From assembly GCA_002197995.1 (NCBI GenBank), contig NGZR01000009.1, forward strand, positions 806,001 to 870,000: DNA of 64,000 bases, read 5' to 3'. A program made the translations under genes and the position numbers. The notes beneath the pieces are model-generated. The model saw only the letters and a program-made list of their open reading frames with translations. It was not told the DNA's origin and did no database searches. This stretch comes from Gaeumannomyces sp. JS-464 (lineage: Eukaryota > Ascomycota > Sordariomycetes > Magnaporthales > Magnaporthaceae). This document shows positions 34,520-45,455 of the stretch, piece by piece. Every line of letters begins with the position of its first letter. Position 1 is the first letter of the stretch.

Positions 34520-36385
34520 CCCCGGGCGCCGGGCTTTATTGCCATGCGTTTGTTATATCCGGTTGGCTGCTGGCATACGTAAAAGCGGCGTTAGTGTATT
34601 GGGGGCTTTAGCTTTGGGGTTGTTAGCCGGCGGTACCGTCGGTTTCCTTCGGGGGGTTTCCGGTTATTTCGATGGCCCTTTCGGGCTCGGGGAGGTCCAG
34701 TTCCATATCCGCCAGTACTTCGTATTGGTTGTTAAAACTAACCCTAAGTCTTTTGGCAGGGTGCCTTTCCCTGTCGGCCGTACGGGCCGCGCCCTCGGGG
34801 GCCGGCGCATTTGCCGGGCTTTTTTGGCAGCGTTGGCGGTGGCAATAGCGGCAGGAACGGCGGCGGCGGCGGGGGTAACGGAAGCAGCGGCGTTGCCGGT
34901 ACCGGCCGCGGGATTAGCATTAGCGGTAGCGGTTACAACGGAATTGTCCGTAGTAACCGCGGTTGCAAGTAGGGCGTTGGCGGTGGCGGTAATAGCGGCG
35001 GTAACGGCGGCTTCCACCTTTTTTACCGCCGTTCGGTACGCTTATGCGCCTAATTTCCTAACCGCGCATTTTTCCCCACGGGTTAAATGCTTTAGCACTC
35101 CGTTTACCCGTACAAGCTTTATAAGGCAGTTCGGGTGGTCGGCTAGGTACGGGCCCGAGCAGTTCGCGCATTGCGGGGGGGCCGTACACGGTTGTACGTG
35201 CCGGTCGTCGTTTATTTTCCCGCACCGAAGGCACTTATCGGCCCGGGCGCAGTTACGAGCCACGTGGAAGCCGTGGCAGCCAGGGGTGTGCTGGGTAACC
35301 GGCGGGTGTCGTTATATGCGGCGTAAGAAAAAAGTGATCCCCTAAAGCCTAAACCCGGCCACTTGCGAATAAAAGGATATAATCCACGATATACGCCCTT
35401 AGTAATCGACGCCGGCCCCGAAAGGCTTAACGTTTACCGGTTTATACCCTGTTTAGGCTTCCACTTCCTCCCGAACCAGTTCATCCAATACCGGGACGCA
35501 TTATCCAAAGCCGTTGGTTAAGGAGGTAAGGCAGCCGGAAATTACGTAATTGTACCAAATTTCGGGCTTTTCGATCCTTTTAGCGTTATATAAACGGCCT
35601 AGTTCGAATCGGTGCTGCAAAAGCCGGCTTTGGATATCGGCCGTTTTTGCTTTTAACACGAACCCGGTAAGGGATCGGTACGCTTCCGGAACGTCGGCCG
35701 TCGTAAACGGCAGGTCCTTGCTGTCGGCAAGGGCTTTGCGAATGCTAAAGCCCGTTTGTTGGTTGGCCCAAGCCTGCCGTTCTTCCGGGATCCTAACGAA
35801 CACCCGGAAGTCGGCTTTAAGGCCTGTTAATAGGCGGGGTGCCCGGGTAGTTTAGGGCGTACGGCCCCGAAAAGCCTGTGCGGGTGGTTGGGGTTGTTAG
35901 TGGCCCTCCCGGGCTACCGACGCGTAAGTGGCCGGGGGCGCGCGTTGCGGGGGCTCCGGGGCCCCGTATAAGCTTCTTTCCTTTTCGGCCGGCGTAAGTA
36001 GGCCGAAAAGGGCTTGTTTGGCGTAGTCGATAAAGCAATCTTTCCAGCCGTTAGCTTCGGGGATCGCTTCCGCCGGAAGGGAGGTAATGCCAGCGTTAAT
36101 AGATCGGGCCAGCGTGGCGCAAATTAGGGCCGTTTGTTGTTATTTGCGGCTATAACTCGCAATAATTTCCTCCGCGGCCGCCGCGGCCGACCCGACAGGT
36201 GGGCGCGTACGCCGGCGTTGGGGGAGGGGGGAGGGGCACCTGTGCCGGTGCTGCCGTCGTGGGAACCTTTCTGGCCCTAATCGGGCCCTGTTGGGTGTTG
36301 TTAATTCCGCAACGGGGACGGCGTAGTCGGGTGCGCTAACGCGCGGGGGGGCCCGGGTGGCAGCGACGCGTTCCTCCGGGCCGTT
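34520..36385 (-). pseudogene. LINE L2 ORF1: gag-like protein
   Basis: Blocks at 36038-35817, 35803-35501 (FVRIPEERQAWANQQTGFSI, then RKALADSKDLPFTTADVPEA) and 35263-35042 (NCARADKCLRCGKINDDRH, PQCANCSGPYLADHPNC) carry the central domain and CCHC knuckles. The Ala-rich tract follows at 35017-34830. No in-frame ATG equivalent to 42510 remains because of the 5' truncation. Confidence 0.8.
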
Positions 36386-36429
36386 GGGCCGACGAGGAGG
36401 GCGCGCGCCACCCTATTGGCCGAAGGGGG

Positions 36430-36450
36430 TGAGTGAGTGAGTGAGTGAGT
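36430..36450. repeat. (TGAG)n microsatellite at the L3/L2 junction
   Basis: About five GTGA/TGAG units lie exactly between the 5' end of L2 and the 3' end of L3. On the LINE strand the 3' terminus ATATAC runs directly into (TCAC)n, replacing the T-rich tract of the other junctions. Confidence 0.95.
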
Positions 36451-36989
36451 ATATTTAACGTCAGTAAGTCGGGATTACCAGTCCCTGCCTCCCAAGGGGC
36501 ATATACGTGCTAGCGCTACCTAAGCTAAACATTAGGCTACATGTTGCTATCCGGCGGCTAGCAGAATTAAACCCGAAGGCACGAAGGTCGGGCCGCGTTC
36601 CAGCGCTCCTTGTTAGTGAGCGGGCAATCGGCGGTAGGGCGTATATATATACGCCAGGGCGTTGTAAAGCGCTGCGGGTGGTAGTAGTGCGTTCGGCCGG
36701 CGAGTATGCCGGTAAAGGGGTGGGGCCGGGTTTTAGGCTGGAAGGTCCTCGGGACCCCCAGGCCCGGCCGGAGGTGCGGGGGACCAACGAGCCTACTGTT
36801 AGTCCTGGTGGTACAAAGGAAAAAGGTAAAAGGTGTAGGAGAACAAGGAAAAGGATGTATGCGGGCTTTTTAGGCCTTTTGTTATCGTCCAGCGATAGTG
36901 TAATAATTGGTAGCTTCGGCGAACGAAGCAAAAAGGAAAGGCTTTTGAAGTAGCCGTTTCCAATATCCGGGCCTGTCGGAAGCCGGGGA

Positions 36990-39900
36990 GGGGTCCGCTA
37001 TAGGCCATTTATTTTCTGCCGTTTTAGCCAACCTGCAAAATACAGGTGGGAAGGGGATTTGTTTTTCCGCAGCGGCACGGGTTATCGTCTTCGTGCTGGA
37101 ACTTTCGGTGGTACCAGTCGAAATCCCCGTAACCGGTGCGTGCGGCTATTAGCCGTTGCAGTACCCTCCGGTGCAGCTGCAACGCTTCGGGCGTATGTTG
37201 GTGCCGGCGGGAGGCCTATAGCCTTATACCGATCCGGAAAGTTGTCCTTAAACCATGCGTTCCGGGCGTCCCGGGCCGTTTTCCGGGCTAAAGCCTTTAC
37301 TTCCGGCCACCGTTGGTTTAAAATGTTGGGTATTGGCAGGGCCGATCCCAACTTTGCTTCGGCGTTTGCCTTTTCGTTTCCGGGGATTCCCATATGGCCC
37401 GGGGACCAGCGTACGTATACCTGGTGTTTATCCATATAAGGCAATGGATTTTTTAAAGGCCCTTGTGAACTATTAGGGGCCGTGCTTAAACAGCCGTTGG
37501 CCGCCGAGGTGTTATCGAGGCACAAGTGGAAAGTGCAATTGCGGAAGCTCCAAACGGCTTTACGGAGGCCCATCCGGGCCCCTTCCGCCTCGCCGTCGAA
37601 TACTTCCGCGGGATGCGCCAGCCGGCCGTGCCCGGAAAGTTTGCGTTGGCCGGCTTGGTATATTACCCAGCCGTATCCAACTGCTCCGTTCTTGCTTTGG
37701 ACCCGTCGCTATATATTATAACGTCGGTGGGTGGGAGGGTGCAAAGCCACGCCGTAAATGCTTTAGCGGCTGCTTGCTTTTCTTGTATGGCCACCGTAAG
37801 CCCCGTATATTTATAAAGGAGGTAGGCCGGGCGGGTGCAAGCCGGAAGAAGTCCGGCCGTCCTTTGCAAGGAGGTTGCAAGCCTGCCGGGTAAGCCTGCC
37901 CTAGGCCCTCGGGCGTTAAGGGCCGGCTTGGCCGCTGCGGCCAGGGGGTGTTTTTCCGGAACCGTATTTATACGGGCCGCAAAACGGAGGCGGGCTTGTT
38001 CCAAAAGCGCTGGGCGCCTGGGATGCCGGATTCGTAATGCAATGCGTTTATCGGTGTGGTTTTCCAAGCTGGGACCACTGCCTTAAGGGACGCGGTTAAG
38101 GCTTTATCGACCCGATCGATTAAATGGCCTTGGCGGATAATTTGCTGTTGTGCCGGCTTGTACGGGTGTGGTTTAGTTTTACCCCTATACCATACCTCGG
38201 CCCCGTATAAAGCCGTAGGGATTATAACCGTTGTACGGCTTTGTAAACCGAATGTGCCGGTATCCCCCCTATCGAATTCGTAAGCCTTCGGAGGTGGTTG
38301 GCAACGCTTTGGGCTTTTGCAGCCCTGTTTTCCACGTGGGCTTTAAAATTAAGCCTTTGGTCGAAAAGGACCCCTAACCACCGTAAAGCTCCTGTAGCTT
38401 GTTGTATGGTAAGGCCCTCCGCCGTAACCGCTGGGGTTGTGGGATTTCTCCGTTTGGAAAAATGCATAAGCTCGCACTTCCCCGGGTCGAAAGCAACCTT
38501 ATTAGCCCTGCCCCAACGTAGGATTTCCGTAACCGTAGCCCCTGCTTTACGGGAGCACTCCTCCGGAGTGCTACCCGTTACGCAAATGCCTATATCGTCC
38601 GCGTATCCGTACCTAATCGCTTTTGCTTTGGGTAGGATTTCGGCCATATAAAGCATAAATAGGACCGGTACGCCGGTAACCCTTGGGGTAGCCCGCAGTC
38701 CGGGGAAAAAGGGGGTGCCGTGGCGTCCTCCAAACGCACTTTAACCACCCTGTTTCCTGCAAAAATGATACCCATCGTACTAACGTTGGATCCCAGCCTT
38801 GGTTTAAAAGCCTTTAAGGAGCCTCCGGCGAAGTACGGCGTCGAAAGCCCCTTGTACATCCATGGTAACGAGGGCGGCCGTTTTATGCTTTTGGAAGGCC
38901 CGTTCCACCTCGTGGGCCACGCATGCCGTTAAATCGATGGCGGCCTTTTTCGGGGTAGCCCCGGCGTGTTGCGGGGCTATAAGCCCGTGTTGTAATGCGA
39001 GGGATGCCATCCGCGAAGCCACCAGCCGCTCCAGCCCTTTCCCTAAGCACGGGAGTAAAGCTATCGGGCGGTAGGATTTTGGGTCCGTTAAATCCGTTTT
39101 ATTCGGCTTTTTTAGCATAACCACTTCCGCTGTGCGGAAAGGGGCTGGGTGGTGCCCGGCCCTAAGGCAAGCCTCGAAAAGGGCCCTAACGTATTCCCCT
39201 ATTGCCGGCCACGCCGCTGTAAGTAGCTTAACCGTTAGGGAATCGACGCCCGGGGCCGTGTTTGCCGTGCCAACGGTGCATTCCGGCATTCCTTAAAGGG
39301 ACGTGGGGGTCCCACGGGAGTTGTGCGGTCCTTTGGTAGCCCTTTGCTGTAACGGGTCCTCCTGTAAGTCGTCCTCCGCCGTAAACCTACGGAGGATTTT
39401 GCGGCCTAATGCTTCCGCTTTATCCCTGGGGCTATTATAACCTCCCCGTTAATATTTAACGGGGGAAGCCGTATAGCGGGTGTAAGTTTATGCCACTTTA
39501 CAGCACGGTATAGCGCTTTCGGGGAATCCATTTCCTCCAGCACGCTGGCCCAATGCTGTTTTTAGCCGTCCGAACCGTTGCTTTTAAAGCACGGGCTTCG
39601 GCCGTAAAAGGCCCGCCGTTTCCCATAGCTTTTGCAAGGTCCCGTTGGCGTTGGCGCACTTTTCGTTCCACCAGGGTTGGCCTTTTCTTTTGGCTTTAGG
39701 CCCCCGGCCGAAAGCCATTAACGCATTTTTTAATAAGTTTGTTAATGCTTCGGCCGCTTTATCCAGGTGTTCCGCAGTGCCTGGGTTTGTAAGTGGTGGC
39801 AAGTTGCCGGCCCCCGTTGCTACCGCGTTTGCGAAAAACGGTAGTTTATCGTTGGTAGCGTAATACGCCGGCAGTCCGGAACGAAGTTATTGCGGTTAGG

Positions 39901-40540
39901 AATTTCGATCCGTATCGAGCGGTGGTCCGAATCGGTTGCTAGCGAAGGGTCGATTTCCGCTGTTGCTAAAGGGCGTTGGAAAAGGTAAAATCCAAAACGC
40001 CCCCGTCGTTATGCGTAGGTTGGCCTGGGTCGGTAAGTAGGAGGAGGTTATAGGTATTAGCCCATTGGGCTATATCCTGGCCCCTATTCCTATTACCCTT
40101 AACCGGATCCCACGCCGGGGACCCTGCGTTAAAGTTTCCAGCTATAATGCATTTTGCCGTTGGGCGCCAACGTAGTAAAAGGTCCAACGAGGGTTCCGAA
40201 GGGTCCCCTGGAGGCCTATATACGTTAACGAAGGTGCACCTGGCGACGGTAAGCCAAAGGATGTCCCGGGTGTTGCCTGCCGGCCGGTCCGCTACGGGCC
40301 GAAGCCCCGGGTCCTTCCGTACGTAAGTTATTACCCGAGGCCTGGTTTGGTGGTCGTGCCAGCTATTTACCGGAGTAAATAGCTCGTACGACGGGTGGGT
40401 GCAAAGCATAAGCTTCCCTTTCCACGCGCTAGGGGCTCCTGCATTAGCACCACGTCGATATTTTGGCTCCAAATAGTTGGAGTAAAATAGCCCCCGCCTC
40501 CCAGCTACGTCGAACGTTCGCTTGGGCGGCGGTTAAAGCA
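36990..40540 (-). pseudogene. LINE L3 ORF2: endonuclease, RT, RNase H
   Basis: EN at 40472-39966: HPSYELFTPVNSWHDHQTRP, VNVYRPPGDPSEPSLDLLLR, GNRNRGQDIAQWANTYNLLL, with the catalytic GDFN motif changed to GNFN near 40130. Linker at 39802-39584 has KGQPWWNEKCANA. RT at 39289-38804: NTAPGVDSLTVKLL, DPKSYRPIALLPCLGKGLER, ALVTMDVQGAFDAV; palm at 38656-38222 with YGYADDIG (about 38591-38606). RNase H: VIIYSDGSKA (about 37700), LCLDNTSAANGC and VRWSPGHMGIPGNEKANAEA (37573-37250). A Cys-rich C-terminus ends near 37010. At least four frame breaks. It would nick the target and prime cDNA synthesis there. Confidence 0.9.
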
Positions 40541-42510
40541 CGGCGTTCGGGGCGAAGCCCCGGGCGCCGGGCCTATTGCCATGCGTTTGTTGTATCCGGT
40601 TGGCTGCTGGCATACGTAAAAGCGGCGTTGGTGTATTGGGGGCTTTGGCCCTAAGGTTGTTGGCCGGCGGTACCGTCGGTTTCCTCCAAAGGTTTCCGGT
40701 TATTTCGATAGCCCCTTCGGGCTCGGGGAGGTCCAGTTCCATATCCGCCAGTACTTCGTATTGGTTGTTAAAACTAACCCTAAGCCTTTTGGCAGGGTGC
40801 CTTCCTTTGCCGGCCGTACGGGCCGCGCCCTCGGGGGCCAGCGGATTTGCCGGGCTTACCTCGGCAGCGTCGGCGGTGGCAGCAGCGGCAGGAACGGCGG
40901 CGGCGGCGGGGGTAACGGAAGCAGCGGCGTTACCGGTACCGGCCGCGGGATTGGCATTAGCGGTAACGGTTACAACGGAATTGTCCGTAGTAACCGCGGT
41001 TGCAGGAAGGGCGTTGGCGGTGGCGGCCGCGGCGGCCGCGGCGGTGGCGGCGGCAGCGGCGGCTTCCACCTCTTTTACCGCCGCCCGGTAGGCTTGTGCC
41101 CCTAATTTCCTAACCGCGCCTTTTTCCCCACGGGTTAAATGCTTTAGCACTCCGTTTACCCGTACAGGCTTTATAGGGCAGTTCGGGTGGTCGGCTGGGT
41201 ACGGGCCCGAACAGTTTGCGCATTGCGGAAGGGCCGTGCACGGCGATGCGTGCCGGCCGTCGTTCACTTTCCCGCACCGGAGGCACCTATCGGCCCGGGC
41301 ACAGTTGCGAGCCACGTGAAAGCCGTGGCAGCCGGGGGTATGTTGCGTAACCGGCGGGTGTCGTTGTACGCGGCGTGAAAAAGACGTAATCCCCAAAGCC
41401 TAAACCCGGTTACGCGCGTGTAAAAGGATATAATCCATAATATACGCCTTTGGTAATTAGCGCCGGCCCCGGAGGGCTTAACGCTTACTGGTTTAGCCTG
41501 TTTGGGCTTCGACTTCCTCCCGGACCAGCTTTCCGATACCGGGACGCTTTGTCCGAGGCCGTTCGTTAAGGACGTGGGGCATCCGGAAATCACGTAGTTA
41601 AACCAGATTTCGGGCTTTTCGATCCTTTCGGCGTTATATAAACGGCCTAATTCGGATCGATGCTGCAAAAGCCGGCTTTGGATATCCGCCGTTTTTGCTT
41701 TTAGCACGAACCCAGTAGGGGTTCGATAAGCTTCCGGGACGTCGGCTGTCGTAAACGGCAGGTCCCTGCTATCGGCAAGGGCTTTGCGAATACTAAAGCC
41801 CGTTTGTTGGTTGGCCCAAGCCTGTTTTTCCTCCGGGATTTTAACAAAAACCCGGAAATCGGCTTTGGGCCGGGCGGGAGGGCGGGGCTCCCGGGGTGCA
41901 CGGTTTTTTAAAGCCTGTGCGGGTTGCTGGGGCTGCTGGAGCCCTGTTCGGGCCGCCGCCGCGTAAGTGGTCGGGGGCGGGCGTTGCGGGTTAGGCGCGT
42001 AAGGTTCCGGGGCCCCGTAGGGGTTTCTTTCCCTTTGGGCCGGCGTTGGCAGGCCGAAAAGGGCTTGTTTGGCGTATTCGATAAAACAATCCTTCCAGCC
42101 GTTGGCTTCGGGGATTGCCTCCAGTGGGAGGGAAGCGATGCCGGCGTCGATAAAGCGGGCGAGGGTTGTGCAAATTAAAGCCGTTTGCTGTTGCTTGCGG
42201 CTGTAACTCGCAACAATTTCCTCCGCGGCCGCCGCAGCCGACCCGAGGGGTGGGCGCGTAGGCCGGGGGTGGGAAGGGAGGGGAAAAGAAAGGAAAGGGG
42301 CACCTGTGCCGGTGCTGCCGTCGTGGGTGCCTTCCTGGCCCTGAACGGGCCCTGTTGGGTGTTGCGAATTCCGCAACGGGGACGGCGTGGTCGGGTGCGC
42401 TGACGCGCGGGGGGCCCGGGTGGCAGCGACGCGTTCCTCCGGGCCGTTGGGCCGACGAGGAGGGCGCGCGCCACCCTATTGGCCGAAGGGGGGGCTGTTG
42501 GCAACGGCAT
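40533..42510 (-). pseudogene. LINE L3 ORF1: gag-like zinc-knuckle protein
   Basis: The ATG at 42510 opens MPLPTAPPSANRVARALLVG. A shift near 42290 leads into the frame with EEIVASYSRKQQQTALICTT, the central domain (DFRVFVKIPEEKQAWANQQT) and LGRLYNAERIEKPEIWFNYV at 42250-41530. A second shift near 41400 leads to NCARADRCLRCGKVNDGRH and LPQCANCSGPYPADHPNCP (two CCHC-type knuckles, about 41310-41180), an Ala-rich tract (41060-40870) and a C-terminal tail ending at 40533, overlapping the ORF2 start. It would coat element RNA. Confidence 0.85.
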
Positions 42511-42547
42511 GTTGCCGTCGCCAGCGCCGTTGGCGGGCGTGGTTATT

Positions 42548-42893
42548 GGTGTTGGGTCGCTAATTGGCGGGTGTTAAGGATTTGTATGCAATTTGGCAGT
42601 GTGCACTAACAGCGCAATGCCAAGAATTGGTGAATTCGAGAAAGGTGCAGTGGAAGGGCTGGGATCCGGATGCAAAGTACTATAACGCCAGCAACTTTAA
42701 AAACTTGCCGGCGGTGTTGTACGCCTTCCATAAGGCTTACCCGGAACAGCCAGGCCCCCTAAAGCGATTGAAAGACTGGCACGAGGCCTGGCAAAAAGAC
42801 AAAACGGACCCGGAGCATCCGGAAGATAAGATCCCGGCTAACCAAAGGCCGACCCCGAAGTACGCCTTGCGCCGGCGAAGGGCAAAACCCTAA
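42548..42893 (+). pseudogene. Gypsy C polyprotein C-terminus (chromodomain end)
   Basis: An open frame ends at 42893: ELVNSRKVQWKGWDPDAKYY, NASNFKNLPAVLYAFHKAYP, EQPGPLKRLKDWHEAW. This is the second half of a chromovirus chromodomain (strand, W, acidic loop, NFKN) plus the conserved PGPPKRL tail. Everything upstream is replaced by LINE L3. It is GC-rich and almost unmutated. Confidence 0.8.
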
Positions 42894-42929
42894 GGGGGAG
42901 GGGCGCGCCTCCTTTTGGGAGGGGGGTAA

Positions 42930-43161
42930 TGTCATGGCACGGCAGGCCCTTTTGGGCTTGCCGGTCCTTAGGCCCTTCCAGGAAAGGCGGTCACGTTGGC
43001 GGCCGTTGGCCCGTGCTCCAATTAACCGCACAGAAAACCCTGCCAATCAATCCCGGTGCGGAGCACCGCGATTCCTTCCTGTTCCTTAGCTTTAGATAGC
43101 CAAATCAACCTTTCGGGCACATCGCAGCCTCGTCTTTTTGCCCGATACGGAAACCGTGACA
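42930..43161 (+). repeat. Gypsy C 3' LTR
   Basis: 232 bp starting TGTCATGGCACGGCAGGCCC and ending CCGTGACA, with a TGTCA/TGACA inverted end. It is preceded by the polypurine tract GGGAGGGGGGTAA at 42917-42929. Its first bases resemble the A2 LTR (TGTTATGGCACGGCCGGC), so C and A2 belong to related families. The partner 5' LTR is absent. Confidence 0.85.
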
Positions 43162-43170
43162 ATAAGCATT

Positions 43171-43460
43171 TTGCCTAAAAAAGCTCGTCGTGGTAAGCTG
43201 CTTTGGGAATTATTTTAACGTAATCCTAAGCGTGTAATTGCTAACGCCGTTCGTTTAGCATTAGTACGTCGTTATAAAGGTGTCCGAAGTACACCATTAA
43301 CTAGTTATCCCGGAACTAATTTAAAAGTTGTTCGTCGTTTCCCATCGTTGGTTTATCGCGTATAGCGCTCCCGATTAAGTAAAGCTGGTTTTAAAACTAC
43401 CGATTTTATTCCAAAAACCGGAGCGAAATGTACGCTTATCGGATGTTAATGCTAACGAAA
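43171..43460 (+). pseudogene. Unrecognised protein relic
   Basis: A single plus-strand frame stays readable for almost 100 codons with very few stops: LPKKARRGKLLWELF, RNPKRVIANAVRLALVRRYK, GVRSTPLTSYPGTNLKVVRR, SKAGFKTTDFIPKTGAKCTL. The stops at 43216-43218, 43363-43365 and 43447-43449 fit mutated Gln or Trp codons. Highly basic. I do not recognise the family. It follows the gypsy C LTR directly. Confidence 0.35.
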
Positions 43461-43469
43461 GCTTATTAT

Positions 43470-45189
43470 TTAATTCGGGTTTTTTGCAGGTAATTCCGCC
43501 GTTTTTTAAAAGCTCGTAAAATTAACATTTCCTTCCTGGTTTTTCCGTACCAAGTGGGTTTATCCTAAAAGTTATCGGTCGATTTCGGCGCCTGTATTAA
43601 AGTTTTTTTCTTCCGAGTTTTATACTAAAATGTTTAATATACCTTCGCATTAAGCTAAAGCTTCGAGTTTTTCGGGGTTTTTATTTAACTTTGCGAGTTT
43701 TTTCGCAATGGGTATATTGCGTTTTACCCACGCGTTTATTTCTTTTTCCTTTTTTAACTCCGTAGGACTTTTTACCATAGTACCGTTTACTTTCCTTCGT
43801 TATCGAAGTAAAAGCGGCCGATTCGTCGTATTATGGCAACCTTTTGTTAAGGATAGTATCCCGCGGCGTTTTTTATTAAACCGATAAGTTATGCACCTAT
43901 TTTTATAGCAATAAGTTTAGTTAAACGACGTTTCGAGGCATAAGCTAAAACCCATTTATTTGTCTTTTCGTTAAGTAACCGCTGCCTGCCGCTTTTTTTA
44001 AAGGCAATTTCGTTTAATATATCCTTTTTTTCACATTTAAAACACTTTCCGTTTTTCGGGTTCTTAAACCGGATTTGCTTTTATTTTTTTTGCTAATGTG
44101 TGGTGGCATTAAAATTTATAGGTTTAAGTTGCGTGCTATACGCCGCAGTTTGTTATTATTGCGCCTTTTTTAAATTGGTTTTATTATTTTGCACTATTAG
44201 TTTAGGCTGCTAAACTTTTTTTTCGAAACGTCGCTTTTATAGTTTGTTACTAATACGAACGGCTATAGTAATGTAATCGACGAAGTTTTTAAGTCGTTCT
44301 TGTTTGGAAACCTCGTTTTTTACGTCGTTTTTTAACCCAATATAAAATTAAGTTATTTTGGTATTTTCCGTCCAGTCGAGTTTGTTAACGAATCGTTGGA
44401 ACTCGGAAACGTAAGTCGATGTTAAGCCTTTTTATCGTAGCTGGAATAGCTCCCTTTTAGCTACCCGCTTTCGTCCACCTTACTAAACATTTTGGCAACT
44501 TTTTCGCCGAATCGGTCGAAGTTGGCGAACATTATTTTGGTGTTTTCCTTCGATTCGTCGCTGTTTTTAAGGTAATTAAACCATATTAGCTCGAACTAAT
44601 CTTTAACTTTGCCGTCGAAGCGAATGGCTGCGTAAGCAACTTTTTATTCTTCGCGTTAAAAGTGATTTTAGTAAAACAAAAAGTACCTTTTGCATTCGGT
44701 TAGAAAGGTTTTAAGCTTGCCGTTCTTTCCGTTATATTTGTTTAGCGAAGGGAACTTGTAGGATTTGGTAGCGATTTAAGGTTAAGCTCGAAGCTTAGCG
44801 GTTTTTTTATAAGCTTTTTTAAAAGCCGCTGGCATATTTACAAAAAGCTCGTAAACCTCCTTCGGTCTTTTACTAATATCGAACACCCGGTTTTCGAAAG
44901 TAAAGGTTATAGGGTTAGTTTAAAAAGCTATTATTTATTGCTCGCCACTTTTAGTAAGTGTTAAACAAAATCAGTTAAAATGTTACAAATAAGCATTTTA
45001 TTTTTAAAGTAGGACATTTAAAAAAGGTAATAAGCAGTGCCGGGTCGTAAAGTCGCTTTACGCTGGTACTAAATGATTTAGTAAAATAGTAGTTTTAATT
45101 GCTTGCCTAAAGGGATGCTTTGGAGCTAACTTAAATTAATTAATGCCGAAGCCTTAGTTAAAAACTGTTTAAAACGGTAGGAAACCCCC
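43470..45189 (-). pseudogene. Ty3/gypsy B2 gag relic with zinc knuckle
   Basis: On the minus strand, about 44390-44210 reads TQLYIGLKNDVKNEVSKQER, then LKNFVDYITIAVRISNKL, the standard gag block. Around 44070-44020 is NGKCFKCEKKDI, the start of a CCHC knuckle, in the part followed by degraded protease-like sequence to about 43480. It lies downstream of the inverted LTR at 45190-45455. The rest of the polyprotein is missing to the left. Confidence 0.7.
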
Positions 45190-45455
45190 TTTTTTTTATA
45201 CTCGTGCCTTTACTTACACAAGTCCTGTCTTATTTGGGTTAATCATTTATTACCCCTGGTACAAATGCTTACTTGGCTTACTTAGTGATTAAAGTAATCG
45301 AGGTAATCACTTTAATCATTTAGCGATTAAGGTGATCACCCGGGGTTACGTGCCGTGGCCACGTAACTTTCCCGCGTTCGGGAAAAGTGCGGGGTTAAAG
45401 CGTTCTTTTAGGGTTTAGTCCCAAGCCTTTTGCCTTTTTGCAGCACGGTCGTAAC
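45190..45455 (-). repeat. Gypsy B2 5' LTR
   Basis: On the minus strand it starts TGTTACGACCGTGCTGC at 45455 and contains CCCCGCACTTTTCCCGAACG, then a region rich in AATTAC/GTAATC motifs. It is the same family as the split LTR at 18293/24072. The left boundary is approximate, as no partner LTR is visible. It abuts LINE L5 at 45456. Confidence 0.7.

Larger units (their letters stand above)
30421..36429 (-). mobile_element. Tad-type LINE copy L2
   Basis: About 6.01 kb between the 3' end GTTAAATATAC at 30421 and a 5' end near 36429. Compared with L1 and L3 it lacks about the first 65 bp, including the ORF1 start codon, so it is slightly 5'-truncated. Domain order is as in L3. It is the middle copy of the array. 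Confidence 0.92.
36449..42540 (-). mobile_element. Tad-type LINE copy L3, best preserved
   Basis: About 6.09 kb with 5' end ACGCCCGCCAACGGCG at 42540 and 3' end GTTAAATATAC at 36449. It has the longest intact reading frames of the array. It is the rightmost (5'-most) copy and abuts a gypsy fragment at 42548. Confidence 0.93.

Noticed and set aside
34539..35345. 268-codon plus-strand open frame, one of the longest in the window
   Set aside because: It is the antisense of LINE L2 ORF1; the Ala/Gly-rich composition comes from the GCN tract read backwards, and no family is recognisable.
40576..41105. Ala- and Gly-rich plus-strand open frames
   Set aside because: Antisense shadows of the Ala-rich tract and zinc knuckles of LINE L3 ORF1.
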